A DNA stretch of 29,084 nt from the NCBI GenBank assembly GCA_947371645.1, contig CANBQJ010000023.1:1-29084 (forward strand). Reading direction: 5' to 3'. A program made the position numbers and the translations under genes. Origin of the DNA: Burkholderiales bacterium (GTDB lineage: Bacteria; Pseudomonadota; Gammaproteobacteria; Burkholderiales; Burkholderiaceae). The first letter of the stretch is position 1, and every line of letters starts with the position of its first letter. Positions 17,005-24,861 of the stretch are shown piece after piece. Below the pieces are notes generated by a model. It searched no databases. It was not told the DNA's origin and was given only the letters and a program-made list of their open reading frames with translations.

Positions 17005-18033
17005 TCAGCCGTAAGTCAAGGCCGTTGCTTTGCCACGGAACACCCGGTAGGCGAAAAACGTGTAGCCCAGGATGGCCGGCACGGTGAGCGCGGTGCCCCA
17101 GAAGATGACCTGCAGGGCTTCCGGTGAGCTGGCCGCTTGCCACACCGTCATGCGGTCCAGCACCACGTAGGGAAACAGGCTGTAGGCAAGGCCAATCGCC
17201 GCCATCACGAACACCAGGGCTGTCCCCGCGAAGGGCAGGGCGCTGAAGCGGCTGCTCACCAGCTTGGAGTTCAGGGCCGCGCGCACGGCCACCAACGCGC
17301 CCAGGCTCATCAGGGGAATGGGCAAGAGGGCGATGAAGCCGGGCATGGTGAACCAGCGCTCGCGCACCGTGGCGCTGACGAAAGGTGTGGCCACCGAAAT
17401 CAGCCCGATGCCCGCCACGACCACCGGCCACGCGAGCTTGGCCCAGGTCACAGCACGATGCTGCAGCGCACCATCGGTCTTGATGATCAGCCAGCCGGCG
17501 CCCAGCAGCAGGTAGGCGGCCACCAGCGACAGCGCAATCAGCGCCGCAAACAGCGAGGACCACAGCCCCTCGGCAAAGCCGGTGACGTAGCGCCCCAGCA
17601 TCCAGCCCTGAGCCAGGGAAGCCAGGCCGGAGCCGGCGATGAAGGCGCGGTTCCACAGCAGCTGGTGTTCGTCGCGGGCCTTGACGCGGAAGTCGAAGGC
17701 CACGCCGCGCAGCGTCAGGCCCAGGAGCATCAGTGCCACCGGTTCATACAGGGCGCCCATCACCACGGCGCAGGCCTTGGGGAAGGCGATCAGCAAGATG
17801 CCCACGCCCAGCACCAGCCAGGTCTCGTTGGCATCCCAGAAGGGGCCGATGGACGACACCATCACGTCGCGTTCATGGCGGCTTGCGCGCGCCATCCACA
17901 TCCCCACGCCCAGGTCGTAGCCGTCCAGCAGCACGTAGAGCAGCATGGCAAAGCCCATCAGGGCCAGGAAGACGACCGGCAACCAGTCGCCAGGGACAGA
18001 CGCGCTCAGGGTGTGGGTGAGGGTGGGGCTCAT
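17005..18033 (-). CDS. cydB: Cytochrome bd-type quinol oxidase subunit II (CydB/CioB)
   Basis: This 342-residue integral membrane protein has about eight to nine helices. It is the partner of the haem-bearing subunit encoded just upstream. Family signatures are LLDGYDLGVGM, FWDANETWLVLG, FPKACAVVMGALYEP and FDFRVKARDEHQLLWNRAF. The complex reduces oxygen to water with quinol electrons and has high oxygen affinity or cyanide resistance depending on type. Its ATG overlaps the cydA stop by four bases (ATGA), so translation is coupled. The layout with a short-Q-loop CydA suggests the cyanide-insensitive (Cio) branch. Confidence 0.95.
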   Translation of the reverse strand: MSPTLTHTLSASVPGDWLPVVFLALMGFAMLLYVLLDGYDLGVGMWMARASRHERDVMVSSIGPFWDANETWLVLGVGILLIAFPKACAVVMGALYEPVALMLLGLTLRGVAFDFRVKARDEHQLLWNRAFIAGSGLASLAQGWMLGRYVTGFAEGLWSSLFAALIALSLVAAYLLLGAGWLIIKTDGALQHRAVTWAKLAWPVVVAGIGLISVATPFVSATVRERWFTMPGFIALLPIPLMSLGALVAVRAALNSKLVSSRFSALPFAGTALVFVMAAIGLAYSLFPYVVLDRMTVWQAASSPEALQVIFWGTALTVPAILGYTFFAYRVFRGKATALTYG

Positions 18034-19394
18034 GCTTGAACTCCTGCCGAGGCTGGTTGATCAGGGTGAGGCGGGGCCAGGCCCGGCAAGGCCAAGGGCT
18101 TTTCGCTCATGTAGCGCAGCACGGCGATGTAGGCCGTGATCAGCAGCACGTACAACACCAGGTAGCCCACCAGGGTGGCGGCCACATGAGGTGCGGTCGT
18201 GGTCGTCACCACCTCCGCCGTGCGCACCTGCCCGAACACGATGAAGGGCTGGCGGCCGATCTCGGTCACGTACCAGCCCGCCAGCGTGGCCACCCATCCC
18301 GAAAAACTCATGAAACGCAGGGCCTGCAGCCACAGGTGAGGCAGCTGCGCAGGGGCCCACTGCGCGCGGCGCAAGCGCCACAGGCCCAGCCAGCTCACTG
18401 CCAGCATCAAGCCCCCCATGCCCACCATCACGCGAAAGCCCCAGAACAGCGGCGCCACCGGCGGGTGTCGGCCTTCGAACTCATTGAGGCCGCGCAGTTC
18501 GCCGTTCAGTTCATGGCGCAGGATCAATGAAGCCACCTTCGGCACCTCCAGCGCCCCATGGGTGGTGCGAGTTGCTTCATCCGGCCATCCCATCAGCACC
18601 AGCGGGGCGCCGCGTTCCGTGTGCCAGATGCCCTCCATGGCGGCGATCTTCTGCGGCTGGTGCGCCAGGGTGTTGAGCCCGTGGGCGTCGCCCGCCATGA
18701 TCTGCAGTGGCACCAGCACGGCGGCCACGGTGAGCGCCGCCCGCATCACCAGTGGCGCGGCAGGGCTGGCGGTGCCGCGCAGTTGACGCAGCGCCGTCAA
18801 ACCTGCCAGCAGGAAGCTGCTGGTGAGCCCAGAGGCCAGCAGCACGTGCACCAGGCGATAGGGGAAGGAAGGGTTGAAGATCACCTGCATCCAGCTGCGC
18901 ACATGGAAGACGCCATCGACCACCTCGTAGCCGGCGGGGGTCTGCAGCCAGGAATTCAAGGCCAGGATCCAGAAGGCGCTCAGCGTGGTGCCGGCGGCCA
19001 CCAGGAAGGTGGCCAGCAGGTGCACACGCTCGGAGACGCGGTCGGCGCCAAACAGCATCACCCCCAGGAACGTCGCCTCCAGGAAGAAGGCCGTCAGCAC
19101 CTCATAGCCCAGCAGCGGCCCCGCGATGTTGCCCACGCGCTCCATGAATCCCGGCCAGTTGGTGCCGAACTGGAAACTCATGGTGATGCCGCTGACCACG
19201 CCCAGGGCAAAGGTCAGCGCGAACACCTTGGTCCAGAAGCGCCAGGCCAGCAGCCAGCGTTCGTCGCGCGTGCGCACCCAGCGCCAGCGGAAGAACAGCA
19301 GCCACCAGCCCAGGGCGATGCTGATGGTGGGGAACAGGATGTGGAAGGAAATGTTGGCCGCGAACTGCAGGCGCGACAGCAGCAGGGTGTCCAT
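18030..19394 (-). CDS. cydA: Cytochrome bd-type quinol oxidase subunit I (CydA/CioA)
   Basis: This 454-residue subunit carries the haems and the quinol site. The proposed haem ligand His18 lies in ISFHILFPT. Other signatures are LGVVSGITMSFQFGTNWPGF, LEATFLGVMLFG, FNPSFPYRLVHVLLA and IMAGDAHG. The late GRQPFIVFGQVRTAE matches CioA-type enzymes; E. coli CydA has GRQPW at this place. The region between helices 6 and 7 is short and lacks the long Q-loop of E. coli CydA (522 residues), which again points to the cyanide-insensitive class. It lies four bases after the regulator gene, making a regulator-cydA-cydB operon. Confidence 0.95.
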   Translation of the reverse strand: MDTLLLSRLQFAANISFHILFPTISIALGWWLLFFRWRWVRTRDERWLLAWRFWTKVFALTFALGVVSGITMSFQFGTNWPGFMERVGNIAGPLLGYEVLTAFFLEATFLGVMLFGADRVSERVHLLATFLVAAGTTLSAFWILALNSWLQTPAGYEVVDGVFHVRSWMQVIFNPSFPYRLVHVLLASGLTSSFLLAGLTALRQLRGTASPAAPLVMRAALTVAAVLVPLQIMAGDAHGLNTLAHQPQKIAAMEGIWHTERGAPLVLMGWPDEATRTTHGALEVPKVASLILRHELNGELRGLNEFEGRHPPVAPLFWGFRVMVGMGGLMLAVSWLGLWRLRRAQWAPAQLPHLWLQALRFMSFSGWVATLAGWYVTEIGRQPFIVFGQVRTAEVVTTTTAPHVAATLVGYLVLYVLLITAYIAVLRYMSEKPLALPGLAPPHPDQPASAGVQA

Positions 19395-19398
19395 GGCG

Positions 19399-19965
19399 TC
19401 AGCCCTCCGTGGCGCTGGACGCAGAGCGCTTGCCGCGTCCGGTGAACTCCAGCAGCTTGCCCACCTTGGCGCCCATCTTCATCAGCCTGGACAGGGTTTG
19501 CACGTCCATGTCGCTCACCTCGTCGAACCAGTGGGTGAGTTGCTCGATGAGGTCGTGCATCTCGCGCATGCGGGCCTGGGCGTGGGCATCGTCGTCGGAT
19601 TGCACCTCCTGCATCAGGGCGTCGCGCAGCATGCTCAAGGTGGGCTCGATCTCGCGGTGGCGGCGCTCTTCGGCCAGGCGCTTGAAGGTGTCCCAGGCGT
19701 TGCCGGAGGGCTCGAAGTGTTCGCGTCGGTCACCGGGCAGGTGCCGCAGGCGCACCAGGCGCCAGGACTGCAACTCTTTCAGCCCCATGCTCACGTTGCT
19801 GCGCGAAAAGCCCAGCGTCTCCGCCATGTCGTCGGCATGGATGGGCCTTGGCGAGATGTAGATGAGCGCGTAGATCTGGCCTACGGTGCGGTTGATGCCC
19901 CATCGGCTGCCCATTTCGCCGAAGTGGGTGACGAAGCTCTGGCTGAGGGTGCTGAGGTGGGTCAT
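19399..19965 (-). CDS. GbsR/MarR-type transcriptional regulator
   Basis: This 188-residue winged-helix protein resembles GbsR. FGEMGSRWGINRTVGQIYALIYIS is followed by the recognition region DDMAETLGFSRSNVSMGLKEL, then LVRLRHLPGDRREHFEP as the wing. A C-terminal helical region follows, probably for dimers. The start at 19965 (MTHLSTLSQ) fits the family; an upstream in-frame ATG at 20007 would add 14 unrelated residues. It is the first gene of the bd oxidase operon and lies 47 bases from a strong inverted repeat, so I infer autoregulation and control of cydAB. The signal it senses is unknown. GbsR proteins often repress their own neighbours. Confidence 0.87.
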   Translation of the reverse strand: MTHLSTLSQSFVTHFGEMGSRWGINRTVGQIYALIYISPRPIHADDMAETLGFSRSNVSMGLKELQSWRLVRLRHLPGDRREHFEPSGNAWDTFKRLAEERRHREIEPTLSMLRDALMQEVQSDDDAHAQARMREMHDLIEQLTHWFDEVSDMDVQTLSRLMKMGAKVGKLLEFTGRGKRSASSATEG

Positions 19966-20011
19966 GGTGGCTGCAGGTTGGTGAACCAAGGGTTTGCGCT
20001 GACGCAATCTT

Positions 20012-20047
20012 ATGCTGAAGTTTCAAGAATTACTGAAAGTTCAGCAT
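20012..20047. promoter_or_regulatory. Likely operator of the regulator-cydAB operon
   Basis: The sequences ATGCTGAAGTTTCA and TGAAAGTTCAGCAT form a 14-bp inverted repeat with one mismatch around the eight-base spacer AGAATTAC. It lies 47 bases upstream of the regulator start. In an otherwise GC-rich genome this AT-rich symmetrical site is a good candidate for a MarR/GbsR dimer. On the minus strand, weak promoter hexamers (TTCAGT and CATAAG, 17 bases apart) fall inside it, which would fit repression by blocking polymerase. Confidence 0.6.
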
Positions 20048-20281
20048 GAACCATGCGGCCGCCGGGGCTTTGGGCCTGGTGCGCCGGGCAGTGCCGAAGG
20101 GGCCAATTTCGCTGCCTTTGGTGCTTGAATCGGGCGTGACGCCAATTGAGGCGGTGATAAGTCACGCTGTGGTGCGGCCGCTGTCGGCACGGAACCCCTC
20201 ATGTCATGCAGCATCCTGTGTTGATGCATGTCAAACCGTGACACTGCATGCACAGAGTCACAAAGTGGCCGAGGAGCAGTG
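20048..20281. other. Intergenic region between the cyd operon and the first hydrolase
   Basis: No credible gene is seen. The region holds short symmetrical elements: GTGA-TAAG-TCAC near 20155, GCATC-N7-GATGC (20211-20227) and TGTCA-AACCG-TGACA (20229-20243), the last about 40 bases before the hydrolase start. These may be regulator sites for the hydrolase gene. No clear promoter can be picked. Confidence 0.35.
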
Positions 20282-21166
20282 ATGACACAACCTACCGCAC
20301 AACACCCCATCATCCCGCGCGAGCGCCTGAACTTCGGCCTCGACGGTGACATCGACAAGTACTGGTTCGGTGGCGACCCCTTCAAGAGCCGCTTCTGGGA
20401 TGCCCTGTCCATCATCTTCCCGCCCGGCGAGAAGTTCTTCATGAACTGCGTGCGCGATTTCCGCGACCAGATCACCGATCCCAAGCTGCTGCAAGAGATC
20501 AAGGACTTCAACAAGCAAGAGGCCCAGCACGGCTTGGTGCACCGCCAGGACAACGAGCGCCTGCGCCGCCAGGGCATCGACGTCGACAGCCTGACCAAGT
20601 ACGTCGACGACATGCTCGACAAGCGCTATCGCAAGCAGTACAGCCGTGCCTACACCCTGGCCGTCACCGGGGCGCTGGAGCACTTCACGTCCATCATCGC
20701 CCACAGCCTGTTTGACCAGCGCGACGTGATGAAGGAAGCCGACCCCCGCGTGCGCGCCATGTACGCCTGGCACGCCATCGAAGAAGTCGAGCACAAGGGC
20801 GTGGCCTACGACGTGATGGTCGACTACGCCAAGGTCGGTTACTTCCGCCGCATCGGCGCCTTGATTCACGCCACCTGGATGTTCCCGGTCACCATCGCCA
20901 GCATCCAGCGCCAGCTGTTGATCGCCGACGGCTTCACCACCTGGCAGCGCGCCAAGCTGTTCGCCAAGGGCGCCGTGTGGCTGTTCAAGCCGGGCGGTTT
21001 GCTGCAGCCCATGTACAAGCACTACCTGACCTACTACAAGCCGGGCTACCACCCCTGGCAGGAAAGCGAGCAGCGTGGCTACGAAGAATGGCTGCGTGCC
21101 TTCAATGGTTCGCAAGACCCGGTCAAGGCCAGTGAGCAGATGCGCCGCGACCTGGCGCTGGTCTGA
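20282..21166 (+). CDS. PF10118-like 'metal-dependent hydrolase', first copy
   Basis: This 294-residue protein belongs to the widespread family annotated as predicted metal-dependent hydrolases, whose reaction is not established. The visible pattern is that of a ferritin-like di-iron protein: Glu50, Glu80-x-x-His83 (KQEAQH), Glu133 (ALEHF) and Glu168-x-x-His171 (EEVEHKG). I therefore think an oxygen-activating di-iron enzyme is at least as likely as a hydrolase. The N-terminus HPIIPRERLNFGLD and KYWFGGDPFKSRFWDALS are shared with the paralogue downstream. The C-terminal third has a hydrophobic stretch and a YYKPGYHPWQES tail. The ATG at 20282 follows GAGGAGCAG, a good ribosome binding site. 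Confidence 0.85.
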   Translation: MTQPTAQHPIIPRERLNFGLDGDIDKYWFGGDPFKSRFWDALSIIFPPGEKFFMNCVRDFRDQITDPKLLQEIKDFNKQEAQHGLVHRQDNERLRRQGIDVDSLTKYVDDMLDKRYRKQYSRAYTLAVTGALEHFTSIIAHSLFDQRDVMKEADPRVRAMYAWHAIEEVEHKGVAYDVMVDYAKVGYFRRIGALIHATWMFPVTIASIQRQLLIADGFTTWQRAKLFAKGAVWLFKPGGLLQPMYKHYLTYYKPGYHPWQESEQRGYEEWLRAFNGSQDPVKASEQMRRDLALV

Positions 21167-21212
21167 GCTTGCGGCACACAGCGGTGCGCGTGACAATGGC
21201 GCGCATCAGGAC

Positions 21213-21242
21213 AAGGGCCACCTCATCCGTGGCCCTTTTTTC
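21213..21242 (+). terminator. Rho-independent terminator after the first hydrolase
   Basis: AAGGGCCAC pairs with GTGGCCCTT across the loop CTCATCC and is followed by a T-run. It separates the two paralogous hydrolase genes, so the second needs its own promoter somewhere in 21243-21421. I could not identify that promoter. Confidence 0.88.
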
Positions 21243-21421
21243 TGCCTGTGCAGCCCAGGTGGCCAAAGCATTGATGCAGATCATGCTTTGGGACAATGGG
21301 GGCTGCAATGTCGCAGCCAATGCCTCAATGTCATTCGTCATCCTCGTGAAAGGCCAGCCGTTTCCGTAAATTGAAAAGATCACACGGAGACAACGCCCGA
21401 TCACAGGGTAGAGAGGTTCAC

Positions 21422-22297
21422 ATGTCCCAACAGCACCACGCCCAACATCCCATCGTGCCGCGCGAGCGGCTCGACTTCGGCTTCGATCAGGACATCCCCA
21501 AATACTGGTTTGGTGGCGATCCGTTCAAGAGCCGCTTCTGGGATGCCCTGTCCGTCATCTTCCCGCCTGGCGAGAAGTTCTTCATGACCACCGTGCGCGA
21601 TTTCCGTGACCGCGTCACCGACCCCAAGCTGCTGCAGGACATCAAGGACTTCAACAAACAGGAAGCCCAGCACACGCTTGTGCACAACCAGTACAACGAG
21701 CACCTGCGCCGCCAGGGCATCGATGTGGACGGACTGATCGCAGAGCTGGACAACCTGATGAACAAGCAGTACCGCAGCCGCTTCAGCCGCGAGTACACCC
21801 TGGCCATGACGGCAGCGCTGGAGCATTTCACCGCGCTGGGCGCCCACACCTTGTTCGACGAGCGCGACCTGATGAAGGTCGCCCACCCCAACGTGCGCGC
21901 CATGTACGCCTGGCATGCCATCGAAGAAGTCGAGCACAAGGGTGTGGCCTATGACGTGATGATCGACGTGGCCAAGGTGGGCTATGTCACGCGCATCGGC
22001 GCGCTGATGCACGCCACCTTCATGTTCCCCTACACGATCGATCGTTTTGCCGACAAGATGCTCAAGACCGATGGCTACAGCTGGCTGCAGCGCCGCGGGC
22101 TCTACCTCAAGAACCTGCCCTGGATGCTGGGCATCGTCGCGCCCATCCTCACCAGGTACTTTGCGTACTTCAAGCCCGGCTATCACCCCTGGCAAGAAAC
22201 TGACCAACCGGGCTACGCGCCCTGGCTCAAGGCCTTCAATGAGAGCCGTGACCCTGTGAAGGCCAGTGAATACATGCGCGCAGCCATGGTTCCGTGA
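21422..22297 (+). CDS. PF10118-like 'metal-dependent hydrolase', second copy
   Basis: This 291-residue protein is closely similar to the one encoded just upstream along nearly its whole length and keeps the same metal-ligand pattern: Glu51, Glu81-x-x-His84, Glu134 and Glu169-x-x-His172. The N-terminal HPIVPRERLDFGFD and the C-terminal FKPGYHPWQETDQPGY match too. Differences cluster in the region of residues 215-255, which may line a substrate pocket or membrane face. The start at 21422 has AGAGAGG in front. The pair looks like an old tandem duplication with independent transcription. The presence of two AraC-type regulator genes right after it suggests inducible expression, which is inference. 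Confidence 0.85.
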   Translation: MSQQHHAQHPIVPRERLDFGFDQDIPKYWFGGDPFKSRFWDALSVIFPPGEKFFMTTVRDFRDRVTDPKLLQDIKDFNKQEAQHTLVHNQYNEHLRRQGIDVDGLIAELDNLMNKQYRSRFSREYTLAMTAALEHFTALGAHTLFDERDLMKVAHPNVRAMYAWHAIEEVEHKGVAYDVMIDVAKVGYVTRIGALMHATFMFPYTIDRFADKMLKTDGYSWLQRRGLYLKNLPWMLGIVAPILTRYFAYFKPGYHPWQETDQPGYAPWLKAFNESRDPVKASEYMRAAMVP

Positions 22298-22336
22298 CCT
22301 TTTTGTTGGCCCGTCACCTCCTGACTTGGTTAGACT

Positions 22337-22372
22337 TCGGCACACCTTGTGTGGGTGTGCCGATTTCGTTTT
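22337..22372 (+). terminator. Rho-independent terminator after the second hydrolase
   Basis: TCGGCACACC and GGTGTGCCGA form a perfect 10-bp stem around a seven-base loop, followed by TTTCGTTTTA. It ends the hydrolase transcript. It also directly abuts the first possible ATG of the following regulator (22373), so that regulator either uses a later start or is read from a transcript crossing this hairpin. Confidence 0.8.
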
Positions 22373-23437
22373 ATGCGTATCCCCCTGCCGCCTTTATCCG
22401 TTCTCGAAGCCATGGGCATCCGGCCCATTCCTCTGTTCATGCTCTCCGCATGGATCAAGGCGGCCACCAAATGCGGCTTCAACGTGCAGCCCCTGTTCAA
22501 AGAGGCCGGCATCAAGATCGACCTGATCAGGCTGGAAGACGCCCGGGTCTCGCCGCTGCAGCTCATCTCCCTGCTGGAGCAGTGCGTGGCCTTGTCGCCC
22601 AACAAGCACTTCCCCCTGGTGCTGGGTGACACCTTCGCCTTCGAGAGCCTGCCGGAATTCGAAACCCTGCTGACGACCAGCCCTACGCTGCGCGAGGCCT
22701 TGCGTGTGGCGGACATGGCGCGCCGCATGGTCCTGCCCTGGCTGACGATGGACGTCAGGGAAGAGGGCGACCTGGCCCGTGTCATCGTCGATTTCGACGT
22801 GCCCGTGCCCAACCTGGCCGCCTTTGGCCTGCCCTTGACGCTGGTGTCCCAGGCCATCCTGGCTTGCATCCGCAAGTTTGGCCGCACCCTGCAAGGCACC
22901 GAAGAGGGCTTTGTGGGCGTGACCTTGCAGGGCGAACGCCCCCCGTACGCCAGCCAGATCGAGGCCTTTTTCGACGTGCCCGTCACATTCGGTGCCAGCG
23001 CAGACGCCCTGGTTTTCGAGCGGCGCATCCTGGACAGCCCCCTGGAAGGGGCTTTTCCTGCCCTGCATGAGCAAGCCCATTTCCTGGCCCAGCAGCGCCT
23101 GGGCAAGGAGGCCAAGCGCCAGGGCGTGGCCGCGGAAATCGAAGAGCACATCCACCGCGACCCCGGCCTCCTGGCCCTCGGGGTGGAAGACATGGCCGAC
23201 CGCCTCAGCCTGCACCCACGCACCTTGCAGCGCCGCCTGAAAGATGAGGGCGACAGCTACCTGAACGTGCAGGCGCGCATGCGCCACCGCCTGGCTTGCC
23301 AGTGGCTGCAACAAGGCGAGGTGTCCATCGACGACATCAGCGCCCGCCTCGGTTTCTCTGACCGCCGGGCCTTCACCGCGGCCTTCAAGCGCTGGGAAGG
23401 CGAGACCCCCAGCGCTTGGCGCGACAAGCAAAACTGA
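22373..23437 (+). CDS. AraC-family transcriptional regulator, first copy
   Basis: This regulator has up to 354 residues. The N-terminal ligand-binding region resembles the OruR/ArgR-like PF12625 type (FKEAGIKIDLIRLEDARVS, then PLVLGDTFAFESLPEF). The C-terminal AraC DNA-binding domain covers roughly the last 100 residues: MADRLSLHPRTLQRRLKDEG, then ISARLGFSDRRAFTAAFKRWEGETPSAWR. The ATG at 22373 lies at the end of a terminator hairpin without a ribosome binding site. The in-frame ATG at 22412 (MGIRPIPLF) would match the paralogue's length better and may be the true start. Regulators of this type often sit beside lipid- or fatty-acid-related genes. The likely target is the adjacent hydrolase pair, by position only. 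Confidence 0.88.
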   Translation: MRIPLPPLSVLEAMGIRPIPLFMLSAWIKAATKCGFNVQPLFKEAGIKIDLIRLEDARVSPLQLISLLEQCVALSPNKHFPLVLGDTFAFESLPEFETLLTTSPTLREALRVADMARRMVLPWLTMDVREEGDLARVIVDFDVPVPNLAAFGLPLTLVSQAILACIRKFGRTLQGTEEGFVGVTLQGERPPYASQIEAFFDVPVTFGASADALVFERRILDSPLEGAFPALHEQAHFLAQQRLGKEAKRQGVAAEIEEHIHRDPGLLALGVEDMADRLSLHPRTLQRRLKDEGDSYLNVQARMRHRLACQWLQQGEVSIDDISARLGFSDRRAFTAAFKRWEGETPSAWRDKQN

Positions 23438-23772
23438 ACGTCTTGCTGGGGCATGCCATGCGACATGCCATCTGGGGTGATTTGCTGTCAGATGTATAAC
23501 CTGTTGCGGTTATGGGTTCGTCTTGATGCGCAAGCGCGCGAATCGCCTAGGGTTAACGATCTGAAACAGGGTTCATTTCAGGACGCCTTTTCAGGTGGTT
23601 TGGCGTTAAATATTCCTGTTTTGGGGACGGAATCGGTTGTTCTGTGCAGCTCGGCCTTCTAGATTGAACAAAGGCCGGTTTGGAAATGCACCGCTTTTGA
23701 CCTGCTTCCCAGAGTTGGGCATGCATGTTGTCAGATGTGCGCCGGGCCTGAAGTTCAAGGCTGTACTCCGTC
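23438..23772. other. Intergenic region between the two AraC-type genes, AT-richer than its surroundings
   Basis: No gene is seen in these 335 bases. They contain CATGCCAT twice (23452-23459 and 23464-23471), the hairpin ATAACC-TGTTGC-GGTTAT (23496-23513) and a ten-base direct repeat TGTCAGATGT (23486-23495 and 23729-23738), the second copy 35 bases before the next start. The repeat may be a regulator site. AT-rich stretches such as GTTAAATATTCC near 23605 could hold a promoter, but no pair of hexamers stands out. Confidence 0.4.
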
Positions 23773-24807
23773 ATGCTTGCTGCGCAAACCCATTCGCTGA
23801 TGCCCTTGCCGGCGCCCGGTAGCTGGCGCCACGCTGCGCACGTCTGTGGCTTTCCCATCGAGCCGGTGCTCCGTGACGCCGGCATCGTGCTCAACGACAG
23901 TGCCCGGCCGATCATGTTGTCGTCGGGCAAGCTGCTGCGGACCTTCTCGCAATGCGTCGAACGGGCCAAAGGCCACCATTTCCCGTTTGCACTGGGTGAG
24001 GCTTTCGTTTTTGAGCATTTCGCCGAGTTCGAGCAGTTCATCTCCTCGTGCACCACCCTGCGCGAGATGCTGGAAGTGGCCACCTGGGCGCGTGAACTGA
24101 TCGCCCCCTGGATGACCATCCACCTCGACGAGGTGGGTGTCGAGGCCTTCTTGCGGGTGGAAATCAACGTCCCCGATGGTCACGCCGGAGAGTTGTGGCA
24201 TGTCCGTGAAGTGGCCCTGGCTGCCCTGCATCAGCTCATCAAGCGGGCGCTGCGTGGCAACAACTGGCTGATGTCGGTTCGCCTGGCCAGCACGGCACCG
24301 GGGCATGAACCCGCCTTCCGTTCGCATTTCGGCGTGCCGGTGTTCTTTGGTGAAAGCGTGGACGCCCTGGTGCTGGACCGCCGCTGGCTGGACCAACCGC
24401 TCAACAGCCCGGAGCCAGACGCCCACACCCTGGCCCGCCGGCTGGTCGAGCGCCGCCTCAACAAAGAGGCGGGCGAGCGCCGCATCCTCGACGAGGTGCG
24501 CTGGGCACTGGAGCGCCGCCCCGAGCTGCTGCGGGAAGGCCTGGAGGCCACGGCCGCGGCCCTGAGCCTGCACCCCCGCACCTTGCAGCGCCGGCTGCAG
24601 TCCGAAGGCGTCAAGTACGTGGACGTGCAGTCGCAGGCCAAATGCCAACGGGCGCTCGTGATGTTGCGCCGCCGGGCCATCAGCATGGAAAGCATCAGTT
24701 CGGAGCTGGGTTTTTCTGACCGTCGGGCCTTCACCTTTGCCTTCAAGCGCTGGACGGGCAAGTCGCCCAGTGCCTACCGCAGCGAAGTGAACCTGCGCGC
24801 ACGCTGA
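23773..24807 (+). CDS. AraC-family transcriptional regulator, second copy
   Basis: This 344-residue protein is related to the regulator encoded just upstream. Both have the CGF-x-(I/V)-(E/Q)-P start region, a TLRE-(M/A)-L sensor motif, and the same C-terminal helix-turn-helix arrangement: AALSLHPRTLQRRLQSEG, then ISSELGFSDRRAFTFAFKRWTGKSPSAYR. The N-terminal ligand-binding half is much more divergent than the DNA-binding half, which suggests that the two sense different ligands but may bind similar sites. It has its own upstream region with repeated sequences. A role in controlling the hydrolase genes is a guess from proximity. Confidence 0.88.
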   Translation: MLAAQTHSLMPLPAPGSWRHAAHVCGFPIEPVLRDAGIVLNDSARPIMLSSGKLLRTFSQCVERAKGHHFPFALGEAFVFEHFAEFEQFISSCTTLREMLEVATWARELIAPWMTIHLDEVGVEAFLRVEINVPDGHAGELWHVREVALAALHQLIKRALRGNNWLMSVRLASTAPGHEPAFRSHFGVPVFFGESVDALVLDRRWLDQPLNSPEPDAHTLARRLVERRLNKEAGERRILDEVRWALERRPELLREGLEATAAALSLHPRTLQRRLQSEGVKYVDVQSQAKCQRALVMLRRRAISMESISSELGFSDRRAFTFAFKRWTGKSPSAYRSEVNLRAR

Positions 24808-24861
24808 GCCGCGGCCCTCAAACGGCATCAGCCTCGGCCCAAGGCTGGTAGAGTGCCGCCC

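Noticed and set aside
16220..17656. Open frame of 478 codons on the minus strand overlapping cydB and the cyclase
   Set aside because: It is another frame of two real genes on the same strand; no recognisable domain.
20046..20282. Open frame of 78 codons before the first hydrolase
   Set aside because: It begins inside the inverted repeat upstream of the regulator gene, has no ribosome binding site and no family resemblance; the region looks regulatory.
22373..24807. CRISPR or other repeat array in the AraC-type intergenic region
   Set aside because: Only two copies of short repeats at irregular spacing; nothing array-like.
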